DNA from: Sepiola atlantica
Taxonomy: Eukaryota; Mollusca; Cephalopoda; Sepiida; Sepiolidae
DNA length: 64,000 nt
NCBI GenBank assembly: GCA_963556195.1
Contig: CAUVYP010000587.1
Location: 558,001-622,000, forward strand
Direction of reading: 5' to 3'
The translations under genes and the position numbers were made by a program. Shown here piece after piece: positions 25,448-38,466 of this stretch; the first letter of the stretch is position 1, and every line of letters starts with the position of its first letter. The notes below the pieces were generated by a model that did no database searches, was not told the origin of the DNA, and saw only the letters and a list, made by a program, of their open reading frames with translations.

Positions 25448-27678
25448 TTAGTGCGATTTAAAGTTAATATCGCTTTTGTTTATAACTTCCACATTCATTG
25501 TAATTGTGCAACGAAACTTTGCAGAGATTAGCGGAGTCACATGTTCTGCAAAATACCAAGTTTAAGAAGTGCAGCTCTAGTACTGCCGGAGATATGTCGA
25601 TACAAACTGAATACGCAAAACATCAACAAAATTTAGCGCGTTTTAAAGTTTATATCGCTTTTGTTTATAACTTCCACATTTATTTAAATTGTGCAACGAA
25701 ATTTTGCAGACAACCGCGGAGACACATTTTCTACTGAAGTACGAAGGTGCAGAAGTGCAGCTCTTGTACTGCCGGAGATATTTCGATACCAACTTAATAC
25801 GCAAAACATCCACAAAATTTAGCGCGTTTTAAAGTTGATATCGCTTTTGTTTATATCTTACACATTGATTCAAATTGTGCAACGAAACTTTGCAGACAGT
25901 CGCAGATAGGCCTTTTCTACTGAAGTACAAAGTTTCAGAAGTGCAGCTCTTGTACTGCCGGAGATATGTCGATACAAACTTAATACGCAAAACATCAACA
26001 AAATTTAGCGCGTTTTAAAGTTGATATCGCTTTTGTTTATAACTTCCACATTTATTCGAATTGTGCAACAAAATTTTGAAGACAACCGCGGAGACACATG
26101 TTCTACTGAAGTACCAAGTTTCAGAAGTGCAGCTCTTGTACTGCCGGAGATATGTCGATACAAACTTAATACGCAAAACATCAACAAAATTTAGCGCGTT
26201 TTAAAGTTGATATCGCTTTTGTTTATAACTTCGACATTTATTCGAATTGTGCAACGAAAATTTGCAGACAACCGCTCAGACAAATTTTCTACTGAAGTAC
26301 CAAGTTTCAGAAGTGCAGCTCTTGTACAGCCGGAGATATGTCGATACAAACTGAATACGCAAAACATCAACAACATTTAGCGCGTTTTAAAGTTGATATC
26401 GCTTTTGTTTATAACTTCCACATTTATTCGAATTGTGGCACGAAACTTTGCAGACAACCGCGGAGACACATTTTCTACTGAAGTACCAAGTTTCAGAAGT
26501 GCAGCTCTTGTACTGCTAGAGATATGTCGATACAAACTGAATACGCAAAACATCAACAAAATTTAGCGCGTTTTAAAGTTGATATCGCTTTTGTTTATAA
26601 CTTCCACATTTATTCGAATTGTGCAACGAAACTTTGCAGACAGTCGCGGATAGGCCTTCTCTACTGAAGTACCAAGTTTCAGAAGTGCAGCTCTTGTACT
26701 GCCGGAGATATGTCGATACAAACTGAATACGCAAAACATCAACAAAATTTAGCGCGTTTTAAAGTTGATATCGCTTTTGTTTATAACTTCCACATTTATT
26801 CGAATTGTGCAACGAAAGTTTGCAGACAACCGCGGAGACACATGTTTTACTGAAGTACCAAGTTTCAGAAGTGCAGCTCTTTTACTGCCGGAGATATGTC
26901 GATACAAACTTAATACGCAAAACATAAACAAAATTTAGCGCGTTTTAAAGTTGATATCGCTTTTGTTTATAACTTCCACATTTATTCTAATTGTGCAACG
27001 AAACTTTGCAGACAACCGCTCAGACACATTTTCTACTGGAGTACCAAGTTTCAGAAGTGCAGCTCTTGTACTGCCGGAGATATGTCGATACAAACTGAAT
27101 ACACCAAACATCAACAAAATTTAGCGCGTTTTAAAGTTGATATCGCTTTTGTTTATAACTTCCACATTTATTCGAATGGTGCAACGAAATTTTGCAGACA
27201 ACCGCGGAGACAAATGTTCTACTGAAGTACCAAGTTTCAGAAGTGCAGCTCTTGTACTGCCGGAGATATGTCGATACAAACTGAATACGCAAAACATCAA
27301 CAAAATTTAGCGCGTTTTAAAGTTGATATCGCTTTTATTTATAACTTCCACATTTATTCGAATTGTGCAACGAAACTTTGCAGACAACCGCTCAGACAAA
27401 TTTTCTACTGAAGTACCAAGTTTCAGAAGTGCAGCTTTTGTACTGCCGGAGATATGTCGATACAAACTGAATACGCAAAACATCAACACAATTTAGTGCG
27501 ATTTAAAGTAGATATCGCTTTTGTTTATAACTTCCACATTCATTGGAATTGTGCAACGAAACTTTGCAGAGATTAGCGGAGTCACATGTTCTACTAAAGT
27601 ACAAAGTTTCAGAAGTGCAGCTCTAGTACTGCCGGAGATATGTCGATACAAACTGAATACGCAAAACATCAACAAAAT
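25448..27678 (+). repeat. 12-monomer tandem duplication, unit 2 (2231 bp)
   Basis: Second copy, offset 2231 bp, with the same class 5 one-base deletion at its first monomer. It ends with the class 5 monomer 27493, which has 'tagtgcgatttaaagtagat' head and 'cattcattgg', matching 20986. Confidence 0.88.
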
Positions 27679-27865
27679 TTAGCGCGTTTTAAAGTTGATA
27701 TCGCTTTTGTTTATAACTTCCACATTTATTCGAATTGTGCTACGAAACTTAGCAGACAGTCGCAGATAGGCCTTTTCTACTGAAGTACCAAGTTTCAGAA
27801 GTGCAGCTCTTGTACTGCCGGAGATATGTCGATACAAACTGAATACGACAAAACATCAACAAAAT
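27493..27865 (+). repeat. Class 5-class 1 pair (copy 2, 187-bp second monomer)
   Basis: Counterpart of 20986-21357. The class 1 monomer (27679-27865) is 187 bp because of an extra base in 'gaatacgacaaaac', the first insertion seen in the window. A similar class 1 monomer ('gtgctacgaaacttacc') opens region III at 31213. Confidence 0.85.
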
Positions 27866-28795
27866 TTAGCGCGTTTTAAAGTTGATATCGCTTTTGTTTA
27901 TAACTTCCACATTTATTCGAATTGTGCAACGAAACTTTGCAGACAAGCGCGGAGACAAATTCTCTACTAAAGTACCAAGTTTCAGAAGTGCAGCTCTTGT
28001 ACTGCCGGAGATATGTCGATACAAACTGAATACGCAAAACATCAACAAAATTTAGCGCGTTTTAAAGTTTATATCGCTTTTGTTTATAACTTCCACATTT
28101 ATTCGAATTGTGGCACGAAACTTTGCAGACAACCGCGGAGACACATTTTCTACTGAAGTACGAAGTTTCAGAAGTGCAGCTCTTGTACTGCCGGAGATAT
28201 GTCGATACAAACTGAATACGCAAAACATCAACAAAATTTAGCGCGTTTTAAAGTTGATATCGCTTTTGTTTATAACTTCCACATTTATTCGAATTGTGCA
28301 ACGAAACTTTGCAGACAGTCGCGGATAGGCCTTTTCTACTGAAGTACTAAGTTTCAGAAGTGCAGCTCTTGTACTACCGGAGATATGTCGATACAAACTG
28401 AATACGCAAAACATCAACAAAATTTAGCGCGTTTTAAAGTTGATATCGCTTTTACTTATAACTTCCACATTTATTGGAATTTTGCAACGAAATTTTGCAG
28501 ACAACACCGGAGACACATGTTCTACTGAAGTACCAAGTTTCAGAAGTGCAGCTCTTGTACTGCCGGAGATATGTCGATACAAACTGAATACGCAAAACAT
28601 CAACAAAATTTAGCGCGTTTTAAAGTTGATATCGCTTTTGTTTATAACTTCCACATTTATTCGAATTGTGCAACGAAACTTTGCAGACAACCGCTCAGAC
28701 AAATTTTCTACTGAAGTACCAAGTTTCAGAAGTGCAGCTCTTGTACTGCCGGAGATATGTCGATACAAACTGAATACGCAAAACATCAACAAAAT

Positions 28796-31212
28796 TTAGC
28801 GCGTTTTAAAGTTGATATCGCTTTTGTTTATAACTTCCACATTTATTCTAATTATGCAATGAAACTTTGCAGACAACCGCGAGGACAAATTCTCTACTGA
28901 AGTACCAAGTTTCAGAAGTGCAGCTCTTGTACTGCCGGAGATATGTCGATACAAACTGAATACGCAAAACATCAACAAAATTCAGCGTGTTTCAAAGTTG
29001 ATATCGCTTTTGTTTATAACTTCCACATTTATTCGAATTGTGCAACGAAACTTTGCAGACAACCGCGGAGACACATGTTCTACTGAAGTACCAAGTTTCA
29101 GAAGTGCAGCTCTTGTACTGCCGGAGATATGTCGATATAAACTTAATACGCAAAACATCAACAAAATTTAGCGCGTTTTAAAGTTGATATCGCTTTTGTT
29201 TATAACTTCCACATTTATTCTAATTGTGCAACGAAACTTTGCAGACAACCGCTCAGCCGAATGGGCTACTGAAGTACCAAGTTTCAGAAGTGCAGCTCTT
29301 GTACTGCCGGAGATATGTCGATACAAACTGAATACGCAAAACATCAACAAAATTTAGCGCGTTTTAAAGTTGATATCGCTTTTGTTTATAACTTCCACAT
29401 TTATTTGAATTTTGCAACGAAACTTGGCAGACAGTCGCGGATAGGCTTTTTCTACTGAGGTACCAAGTTTCAGAAGTGCAGCTCTTGTACTGCCGGAGAT
29501 ATGTCGATACAAACTGAATACGCAAACAATCAACAAAATTTAGTGCGATTTAAAGTTAATATCGCTTTTGTTTATAACTTCCACATTCATTGTAATTGTG
29601 CAACGAAACTTTGCAGAGATTAGCGGAGTCACATGTTCTGCAAAATACCAAGTTTAAGAAGTGCAGCTCTAGTACTGCCGGAGATATGTCGATACAAACT
29701 GAATACGCAAAACATCAACAAAATTTAGCGCGTTTTAAAGTTTATATCGCTTTTGTTTATAACTTCCACATTTATTTAAATTGTGCAACGAAATTTTGCA
29801 GACAACCGCGGAGACACATTTTCTACTGAAGTACGAAGGTGCAGAAGTGCAGCTCTTGTACTGCCGGAGATATTTCGATACCAACTTAATACGCAAAACA
29901 TCCACAAAATTTAGCGCGTTTTAAAGTTGATATCGCTTTTGTTTATATCTTACACATTGATTCAAATTGTGCAACGAAACTTTGCAGACAGTCGCAGATA
30001 GGCCTTTTCTACTGAAGTACAAAGTTTCAGAAGTGCAGCTCTTGTACTGCCGGAGATATGTCGATACAAACTGAATACGCAAAACATCAACAAAATTTAG
30101 CGCGTTTTAAAGTTGATATCGCTTTTGTTTATAACTTCCACATTTATTCGAATTGTGCAACAAAATTTTGAAGACAACCGCGGAGACACATGTTCTACTG
30201 AAGTACCAAGTTTCAGAAGTGCAGCTCTTGTACTGCCGGAGATATGTCGATACAAACTGAATACGCAAAACATCAACAAAATTTAGCGCGTTTTAAAGTT
30301 GATATCGCTTTTGTTTATAACTTCGACATTTATTCGAATTGTGCAACGAAAATTTGCAGACAACCGCTCAGACAAATTTTCTACTGAAGTACCAAGTTTC
30401 AGAAGTGCAGCTCTAGTACAGCCGGAGATATGTCGATACAAACTGAATACGCAAAACATCAACAACATTTAGCGCGTTTTAAAGTTGATATCGCTTTTGT
30501 TTATAACTTCCACATTTATTCGAATTGTGGCACGAAACTTTGCAGACAACCGCGGAGACACATTTTCTACTGAAGTACCAAGTTTCAGAAGTGCAGCTCT
30601 TGTACTGCTAGAGGTATGTCGATACAAACTGAATACGCAAAACATCAACAAAATTTAGCGCGTTTTAAAGTTGATATCGCTTTTGTTTATAACTTCCACA
30701 TTTATTCGAATTGTGCAACGAAACTTTGCAGACAGTCGCGGATAGGCCTTCTCTACAGAAGTACCAAGTTTCAGAAGTGCAGCTCTTGTACTTACGGAGA
30801 TATGTCGATACAAACTGAATACGAAAAACATCAACAAAATTTAGCGCGTTTTAAAGTTGATATCGCTTTTGTTTATAACTTCCACATTTATTCGAATTGT
30901 GCAACTAAAGTTTGCAGACAACCGCGGAGACACATGTTTTACTGACGTACCAAGTTTCAGAAGTGCAGCTCTTTTACTGCCGGAGATATGTCGATACAAA
31001 CTTAATACGCAAAACATAAACAAAATTTAGCGCGTTTTAAAGTTGATATCGCTTTTGTTTATAACTTCCACATTTATTCTAATTGTGCAACGAAACTTTG
31101 CAGACAACCGCTCAGACACATTTTCTACTGGAGTACCAAGTTTCAGAAGTGCAGCTCTTGTACTGCCGGAGATATGTCGATACAAACTGAATACACCAAA
31201 CATCAACAAAAT
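28796..31212 (+). repeat. Region II core HOR, copy 4 (2417 bp)
   Basis: Same order and class 5 deletion (29540). It shares the 'gtacgaaggtgcag' variant with copy 3, placing the two closest together. Private changes include 'cgcgaggac' in the cassette of 28796 and 'gaggtatgtc' at 30613. Confidence 0.88.
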
Positions 31213-31398
31213 TTAGCGCGTTTTAAAGTTGATATCGCTTTTGTTTATAACTTCCACATTTATTCGAATTGTGCTACGAAACTTACCAGACAGTCGCAGA
31301 TAGGCCTTTTCTACTGAAGTACCAAGTTTCAGAAGTGCAGCTCTTGTACTGCCGGAGATATGTCGATACAAACTGAATACGCAAAACATCAACAAAAT

Positions 31399-34188
31399 TT
31401 AGCGCGTTTTAAAGTTGATATCGCTTTTGTTTATAACTTCCACATTTATTCGAATTGTGCAACGAAACTTTGCAGACAAGCGCGGAGACAAATTCTCTAC
31501 TAAAGTACCAAGTTTCAGAAGTGCAGCTCTTGTACTGCCGGAGATATGTCGATACAAACTGAATACGCAAAACATCAACAAAATTTAGCGCGTTTTAAAG
31601 TTTATATCGCTTTTGTTTATAATTTCAACATTTATTCGAATTGTGGCACGAAACTTTGCAGACAACCGCGGAGACACATTTTCTACTGAAGTACGAAGTT
31701 TCAGAAGTGCAGCTCTTGTACTGCCGGAGATATGTCGATACAAACTGAATACGCAAAACATCAACAAAATTTAGCGCGTTTTAAAGTTGATATCGCTTTT
31801 GTTTATAACTTCCACATTTATTAGAATTGTGCAACGACACTTTGCAGACAGTCGCGGATAGGCCTTTTCTACTGAAGTACCAAGTTTCAGAAGTGTAGCT
31901 CTTGTACCGCCGGAGATATGTCGATACAAACTGAATACGCAAAACATCAACAAAATTTAGCGCGTTTTAAAGTTGATATCGCTTTTGTTTATAACTTCCA
32001 CATTTATTCGAATTGTGCAACGAAATTTTTCAGACAACCGCGGAGACACATGTTCTACTGAAGTACCAAGTTTCAGAAGTGCAGCTGTTGTACTGCCGGA
32101 GATATGTCGATACAAACTTAATACGACAAACATAAACAAAATTTAGCGCGTTTTAAAGTTGATATCGCTTTTGTTTATAACTTCCACATTTATTCTAATT
32201 GTGCAACGAAACTTTGCAGACAAGCGCAGAGACAAATTTTCTACTGAAGTACCAAGTTTCAGAAGTGCAGCTCTTGTACTGCCGGAGATATGTCGATACA
32301 AACTGAATACGCAAAAAATCAACAAAACTTAGCGCGTTTTAAAGTTGATATCGCTTTTGTTTATAACTTCCACATTTATTCTAATTGTGCAACGAAACTT
32401 TGCGGACAACCGATCAGACAAATTTTCTACTGAAGTACCAAGTTTCAGAAGTGCAACTCTTGTACTGCCGGAGATATGTCGATACAAACTGAATACGCAA
32501 AACATCAACAAAATTTAGCGCGTTTTAAAGTTGATATCGCTTTTGTTTATAACTTCCACATTTATTCGAATTATGAAACATAACTTTGCAGACAGTCGCG
32601 GATACGCCTTGTCTACTGAAGTACCAAGTTTCAGAAGTGCAGCTCTTGTACTGCCGGAGATATGTCGATACAAACTGAATACGCAAAACATCAACAAAAT
32701 TTAGCGCGTTTTAAAGTTGATATCGCTTTTGTTTATAACTTCCACATTCATTGGAATTGTGCAACGAAACTTTGCAGAGATCAGCGGAGTCACATGTTCT
32801 ACTGAAGTACAAAGTTTCAGAAGTGCAGCTCTTGTACTGCCGGAGATATGTCGATACAAACTGAATACGCAAAACATCAACAAAATTTAGCGCGTTTTAA
32901 AGTTGATATCGCTTTTGTTTATAACTTCCACATTTATTCGAATTGTGCAACGAAACTTTGCAGACAACCGCGGAGACACATGTTCTACTGAAGTACCAAG
33001 TTTCAGAAGTGCAGCTGTTGTACTGCCGGAGATATGTCGATACAAACTTAATACGCAAAACATCAACAAAATTTAGCGCGTTTTAAAGTTGATATCGCTT
33101 TTGTTTATAACTTCCACATTTATTCTAATTGTGCAACGAAACTTTGCAGACAACCGCGGAGACAAATTCTCTACTGAAGTACCAAGTTTCAGAAGTGCAA
33201 CTCTTGTACTGCCGGAGATATGTCGATACAAACTGAATACGCAAAACATCAACAAAGTGTAGCGCGTTTTAAAGTTGATATCGCTTTTGTTTATAACTTC
33301 CACATTTATTCGAATTGTGCAACGAAGCTTTGCAGACAACCGCGGAGACACACTTTCTACTGAAGTACCAAGTTTCAGAAGTGCAGCTCTTGTACTGCCG
33401 GAGATATTTCGATACAAACTTAATACGCAAAACATCAACAAAATTTAGCGCGTTTTAAAGTTGATATCGCTTTTGTTTATAACTTCAACATTTATTCGAA
33501 TTGTGCAACGAAACTTTGCAGACAGTCGCGGATAGGCCTTTTCTACTGAAGTATTAAGTTTCAGAAGTGCAGCTGTTGTACTGCCGGAGATATGTCGATA
33601 CAAACTGAATACGCAAAACATCAACAAAATTTAGCGCGTTTTAAAGTTGATATCGCTTTTGTTTATAACTTCCACATTTATTCGAATTGTGCAACGAAAC
33701 TTTGCAGACAACCGCGGAGACACATGTTCTACTGAAGTACCAAGTTTCAGAAGTGCAGCTCTTGTACTGCCGGAGATATGTCGATACAAAGTGAATACGC
33801 AAAACATCAACAAAATTTAGCGCGTTTTAAAGTTGATATCGCTTTTGTTTATAACTTCCACATTTATTCTAATTGTGCAACGAAACTTTGCAGACAAGCG
33901 CAGAGACAAATTCTCTACTGAAGTACCAAGTTTCAGAAGTGCAGCCTTTGTACTGCCGGAGATATGTCGATACAAACTGAATACGCAAAACATCAACAAA
34001 ATTTAGCGCGTTTTAAAGTTGATATCGCTTTTGTTTATAACTTCCACATTTATTCGAATTGTGCAACGACACTTTGCAGACAGTCGCGGATAGGCCTTTT
34101 CTACTGAAGTACGAAGTTTCAGAAGTGTAGCTCTTGTACCGCCGGAGATATGTCGATACAAACTGAATACGCAAAACATCAACAAAAT
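31399..34188 (+). repeat. 15-monomer HOR tandem duplication, copy 1 (2790 bp)
   Basis: Comparing line by line with 34189-36978 I found one difference in 2790 bp: C in 'cgaaacttt' here against T at 34258. Rare shared features include 'attatgaaacataac' (32572/35362), 'aacaaagtgtagcgcg' (33251/36041), which removes a minus-strand stop, 'gtattaag' and 'caaagtgaatac'. Both copies keep exact 186-bp register throughout. Confidence 0.95.
32143..32328 (+). repeat. Class 8 monomer (type example)
   Basis: Cassette aagcgcagagacaaat. Found at 32143, 33817, 34933, 36607, 37165, 40511, 41069, 43487, 44045, 50180 and 50738, only in region III. Some copies have the linked variant 'gcagcctttgtac' (33817, 36607, 40511, 43487, 50180). 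Confidence 0.85.
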
Positions 34189-34374
34189 TTAGCGCGTTTT
34201 AAAGTTGATATCGCTTTTGTTTATAACTTCCACATTTATTCGAATTGTGCAACGAAATTTTGCAGACAAGCGCGGAGACAAATTCTCTACTAAAGTACCA
34301 AGTTTCAGAAGTGCAGCTCTTGTACTGCCGGAGATATGTCGATACAAACTGAATACGCAAAACATCAACAAAAT
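34189..34374 (+). repeat. Probable recombinant junction monomer of the 15-mer duplication
   Basis: T at 34258 agrees with the class 9 monomer 36979 ('cgaaattttt'), whereas G at 34262 and the cassette 'aagcgcggagac' agree with 31399. If this is an exchange product, the crossover lies between 34258 and 34262, about 18 bp upstream of the cassette. Support is one diagnostic base on the left side, so a point mutation is a possible alternative. Confidence 0.65.
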
Positions 34375-36978
34375 TTAGCGCGTTTTAAAGTTTATATCGC
34401 TTTTGTTTATAATTTCAACATTTATTCGAATTGTGGCACGAAACTTTGCAGACAACCGCGGAGACACATTTTCTACTGAAGTACGAAGTTTCAGAAGTGC
34501 AGCTCTTGTACTGCCGGAGATATGTCGATACAAACTGAATACGCAAAACATCAACAAAATTTAGCGCGTTTTAAAGTTGATATCGCTTTTGTTTATAACT
34601 TCCACATTTATTAGAATTGTGCAACGACACTTTGCAGACAGTCGCGGATAGGCCTTTTCTACTGAAGTACCAAGTTTCAGAAGTGTAGCTCTTGTACCGC
34701 CGGAGATATGTCGATACAAACTGAATACGCAAAACATCAACAAAATTTAGCGCGTTTTAAAGTTGATATCGCTTTTGTTTATAACTTCCACATTTATTCG
34801 AATTGTGCAACGAAATTTTTCAGACAACCGCGGAGACACATGTTCTACTGAAGTACCAAGTTTCAGAAGTGCAGCTGTTGTACTGCCGGAGATATGTCGA
34901 TACAAACTTAATACGACAAACATAAACAAAATTTAGCGCGTTTTAAAGTTGATATCGCTTTTGTTTATAACTTCCACATTTATTCTAATTGTGCAACGAA
35001 ACTTTGCAGACAAGCGCAGAGACAAATTTTCTACTGAAGTACCAAGTTTCAGAAGTGCAGCTCTTGTACTGCCGGAGATATGTCGATACAAACTGAATAC
35101 GCAAAAAATCAACAAAACTTAGCGCGTTTTAAAGTTGATATCGCTTTTGTTTATAACTTCCACATTTATTCTAATTGTGCAACGAAACTTTGCGGACAAC
35201 CGATCAGACAAATTTTCTACTGAAGTACCAAGTTTCAGAAGTGCAACTCTTGTACTGCCGGAGATATGTCGATACAAACTGAATACGCAAAACATCAACA
35301 AAATTTAGCGCGTTTTAAAGTTGATATCGCTTTTGTTTATAACTTCCACATTTATTCGAATTATGAAACATAACTTTGCAGACAGTCGCGGATACGCCTT
35401 GTCTACTGAAGTACCAAGTTTCAGAAGTGCAGCTCTTGTACTGCCGGAGATATGTCGATACAAACTGAATACGCAAAACATCAACAAAATTTAGCGCGTT
35501 TTAAAGTTGATATCGCTTTTGTTTATAACTTCCACATTCATTGGAATTGTGCAACGAAACTTTGCAGAGATCAGCGGAGTCACATGTTCTACTGAAGTAC
35601 AAAGTTTCAGAAGTGCAGCTCTTGTACTGCCGGAGATATGTCGATACAAACTGAATACGCAAAACATCAACAAAATTTAGCGCGTTTTAAAGTTGATATC
35701 GCTTTTGTTTATAACTTCCACATTTATTCGAATTGTGCAACGAAACTTTGCAGACAACCGCGGAGACACATGTTCTACTGAAGTACCAAGTTTCAGAAGT
35801 GCAGCTGTTGTACTGCCGGAGATATGTCGATACAAACTTAATACGCAAAACATCAACAAAATTTAGCGCGTTTTAAAGTTGATATCGCTTTTGTTTATAA
35901 CTTCCACATTTATTCTAATTGTGCAACGAAACTTTGCAGACAACCGCGGAGACAAATTCTCTACTGAAGTACCAAGTTTCAGAAGTGCAACTCTTGTACT
36001 GCCGGAGATATGTCGATACAAACTGAATACGCAAAACATCAACAAAGTGTAGCGCGTTTTAAAGTTGATATCGCTTTTGTTTATAACTTCCACATTTATT
36101 CGAATTGTGCAACGAAGCTTTGCAGACAACCGCGGAGACACACTTTCTACTGAAGTACCAAGTTTCAGAAGTGCAGCTCTTGTACTGCCGGAGATATTTC
36201 GATACAAACTTAATACGCAAAACATCAACAAAATTTAGCGCGTTTTAAAGTTGATATCGCTTTTGTTTATAACTTCAACATTTATTCGAATTGTGCAACG
36301 AAACTTTGCAGACAGTCGCGGATAGGCCTTTTCTACTGAAGTATTAAGTTTCAGAAGTGCAGCTGTTGTACTGCCGGAGATATGTCGATACAAACTGAAT
36401 ACGCAAAACATCAACAAAATTTAGCGCGTTTTAAAGTTGATATCGCTTTTGTTTATAACTTCCACATTTATTCGAATTGTGCAACGAAACTTTGCAGACA
36501 ACCGCGGAGACACATGTTCTACTGAAGTACCAAGTTTCAGAAGTGCAGCTCTTGTACTGCCGGAGATATGTCGATACAAAGTGAATACGCAAAACATCAA
36601 CAAAATTTAGCGCGTTTTAAAGTTGATATCGCTTTTGTTTATAACTTCCACATTTATTCTAATTGTGCAACGAAACTTTGCAGACAAGCGCAGAGACAAA
36701 TTCTCTACTGAAGTACCAAGTTTCAGAAGTGCAGCCTTTGTACTGCCGGAGATATGTCGATACAAACTGAATACGCAAAACATCAACAAAATTTAGCGCG
36801 TTTTAAAGTTGATATCGCTTTTGTTTATAACTTCCACATTTATTCGAATTGTGCAACGACACTTTGCAGACAGTCGCGGATAGGCCTTTTCTACTGAAGT
36901 ACGAAGTTTCAGAAGTGTAGCTCTTGTACCGCCGGAGATATGTCGATACAAACTGAATACGCAAAACATCAACAAAAT
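34189..36978 (+). repeat. 15-monomer HOR tandem duplication, copy 2 (2790 bp)
   Basis: Second copy, offset exactly 2790 bp. The only difference found falls in its first monomer, at the expected junction. It is followed by a class 9 monomer (36979) that carries the same T, so the junction monomer can be explained as a 36979-like left part joined to a 31399-like right part. Confidence 0.95.
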
Positions 36979-38466
36979 TTAGCGCGTTTTAAAGTTGATA
37001 TCGCTTTTGTTTATAACTTCCACATTTATTCGAATTGTGCAACGAAATTTTTCAGACAACCGCGTAGACGCATTTTCTACTGAAGTATGAAGTTTCAGAA
37101 GTGCAGCTCTTGTACTGCCGGAGATATGTCGATACAAACTTAATACGCAAAACATCAACAAAATTTAGCGCGTTTTAAAGTTGATATCGCTTTTGTTTAT
37201 AACTTCCACATTTATTCTAATTGTGCAACGAAACTTTGCAGACAAGCGCAGAGACAAATTCTCTACTGAAGTACCAAGTTTCAGAAGTGCAGCTCTTGTA
37301 CTGCCGGAGATATGTCGATACAAACTGAATACGCAAAACATCAACAAAATTTAGCGCGTTTTAAAGTTGATATCGCTTTTGTTTATAACTTCCACATTTA
37401 TTCGAATTGTGGCACGAAACTTTGCAGAGAACCGCATAGACGCCTTTTCTACTGAAGTATGAAGTTTCAGAAGTGCAGCTCTTGTACTGCCGGAGATATG
37501 TCGATACAAACTGAATACGCAAAACATCAACAAAATTTAGCGCGTTTTAAAGTTGATATCGCTTTTGTTTATAACTTCCACATTTATTCGAATTGTGCAA
37601 CGACACTTTGCAGACAGTCACGGATAGGCCTTTTCTACTGAAGTACGAAGTTTCAGAAGTGTAGCACTTGTACCGCCGGAGATATGTCGATACAAACTGA
37701 ATACGCAAAACATCAACAAAATTTAGCGCGTTTTAAAGTTGATATCGCTTTTGTTTATAACTTCCACATTTATTCGAATTGTGCAACGAAATTTTGCAGA
37801 CAACCGCGGAGACACATGTTCTACTGAAGTACCAAGTTTCAGAAGTGCAGCTCTTGTACTGCCGGAGATATGTCGATATAAACTTAATACGCAAAACATA
37901 AACAAAATTTAGCGCGTTTTAAAGTTGATATCGCTTTTGTTTATAACTTCCACATTTATTCTAATTGTGCAACGAAACTTTGCAGACAACCGCTCAGACA
38001 AATTTTCTACTGAAGTACCAAGTTTCAGAAGTGCAGCTCTTGTACTGCCGGAGATATGTCGATACAAACTGAATACGCAAAACATCAACAAAATTTAGCG
38101 CGTTTTAAAGTTGATATCGCTTTTGTTTATAACTTCCACATTTATTCTAATTGTGCAACGAAATTTTGCAGACAACCGCTCAGACAAATTTTCTACTGAA
38201 GTACCAAGTTTCAGAAGTGCAGCTGTTGTACTGCCGGAGATATGTCGATACAAACTGAATACGCAAAACATCAACAAAATTTAGCGGGTTTTAAAGTTGA
38301 TATCGCTTTTGTTTATAACTTCCACATTTATTTGAATTGTGCAACGAAACTTGGCAGACAGTCGCGGATAGGCCTTTTCTACTGAAGTACCACGTTTAAA
38401 AAGTGCAGCTCTTGTACTGCCGGAGATATGTCGATACAAACTTAATACGCAAAACATCAACACAAT
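36607..38466 (+). repeat. Ten-monomer block, copy 1
   Basis: Order 8,1,9,8,9,1,2a,4b,4b,1. Matches 40511-42371, and also 50180-52040. The monomer at 37723 is 186 bp, whereas its counterparts at 41627 and 51296 share an added A ('gatataaaactt'), so the 40511 block is related to the 50180 block rather than being a simple copy of its neighbour. Confidence 0.85.
36979..37164 (+). repeat. Class 9 monomer (type example)
   Basis: Cassette aaccgcgtagacgcatttt with 'gtatgaag' downstream; a sister form 'aaccgcatagacgcctttt' stands at 37351, 41255, 44231 and 50924. Found at 36979, 40883, 43859 and 50552, and as 'aaaaccgcgtagacgc' at 39396, 42372, 44789 and 52970. Restricted to region III. Confidence 0.85.

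Larger units (their letters stand above)
13175..31212 (+). repeat. Region II: 13-monomer core HOR domain
   Basis: Ninety-seven monomers dominated by the core order 2d,2a,4a,1,5,2c,1,2a,4b,2c,1,2a,4b. Full cores start at 13175, 18197, 22473 and 28796. Between them lie partial cores and linkers: 2a,2a,4a/1 hybrid,5,2c,1,1,2a,4b,1,2a,4b,2a,4b (15593-18196); 2a,4b,5,1,5,2a,4b,1,2a,4b (20614-22472); 2a,4b,hybrid,5,2c,1,2a,4b,2c,1,2a,4b,2a,4b,5,1,2d,2c,1,2a,4b (24890-28795). Class 3 is absent. Cores 2 to 4 share a one-base deletion in their class 5 monomer that core 1 lacks, so core 1 (13175) keeps the older state. Confidence 0.85.

Noticed and set aside
33073..33441. 122-codon minus-strand frame (also at 11873, 35863, 49436 and 59290) as a longer gene
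   Set aside because: It is two adjacent monomer frames joined where the single stop is lost by substitution ('aacaaagtgtagcg', 'aaattaagcgcg', 'aagattttgcgcg'). The repeats at 35863 and 49436 are copies of the same HOR.
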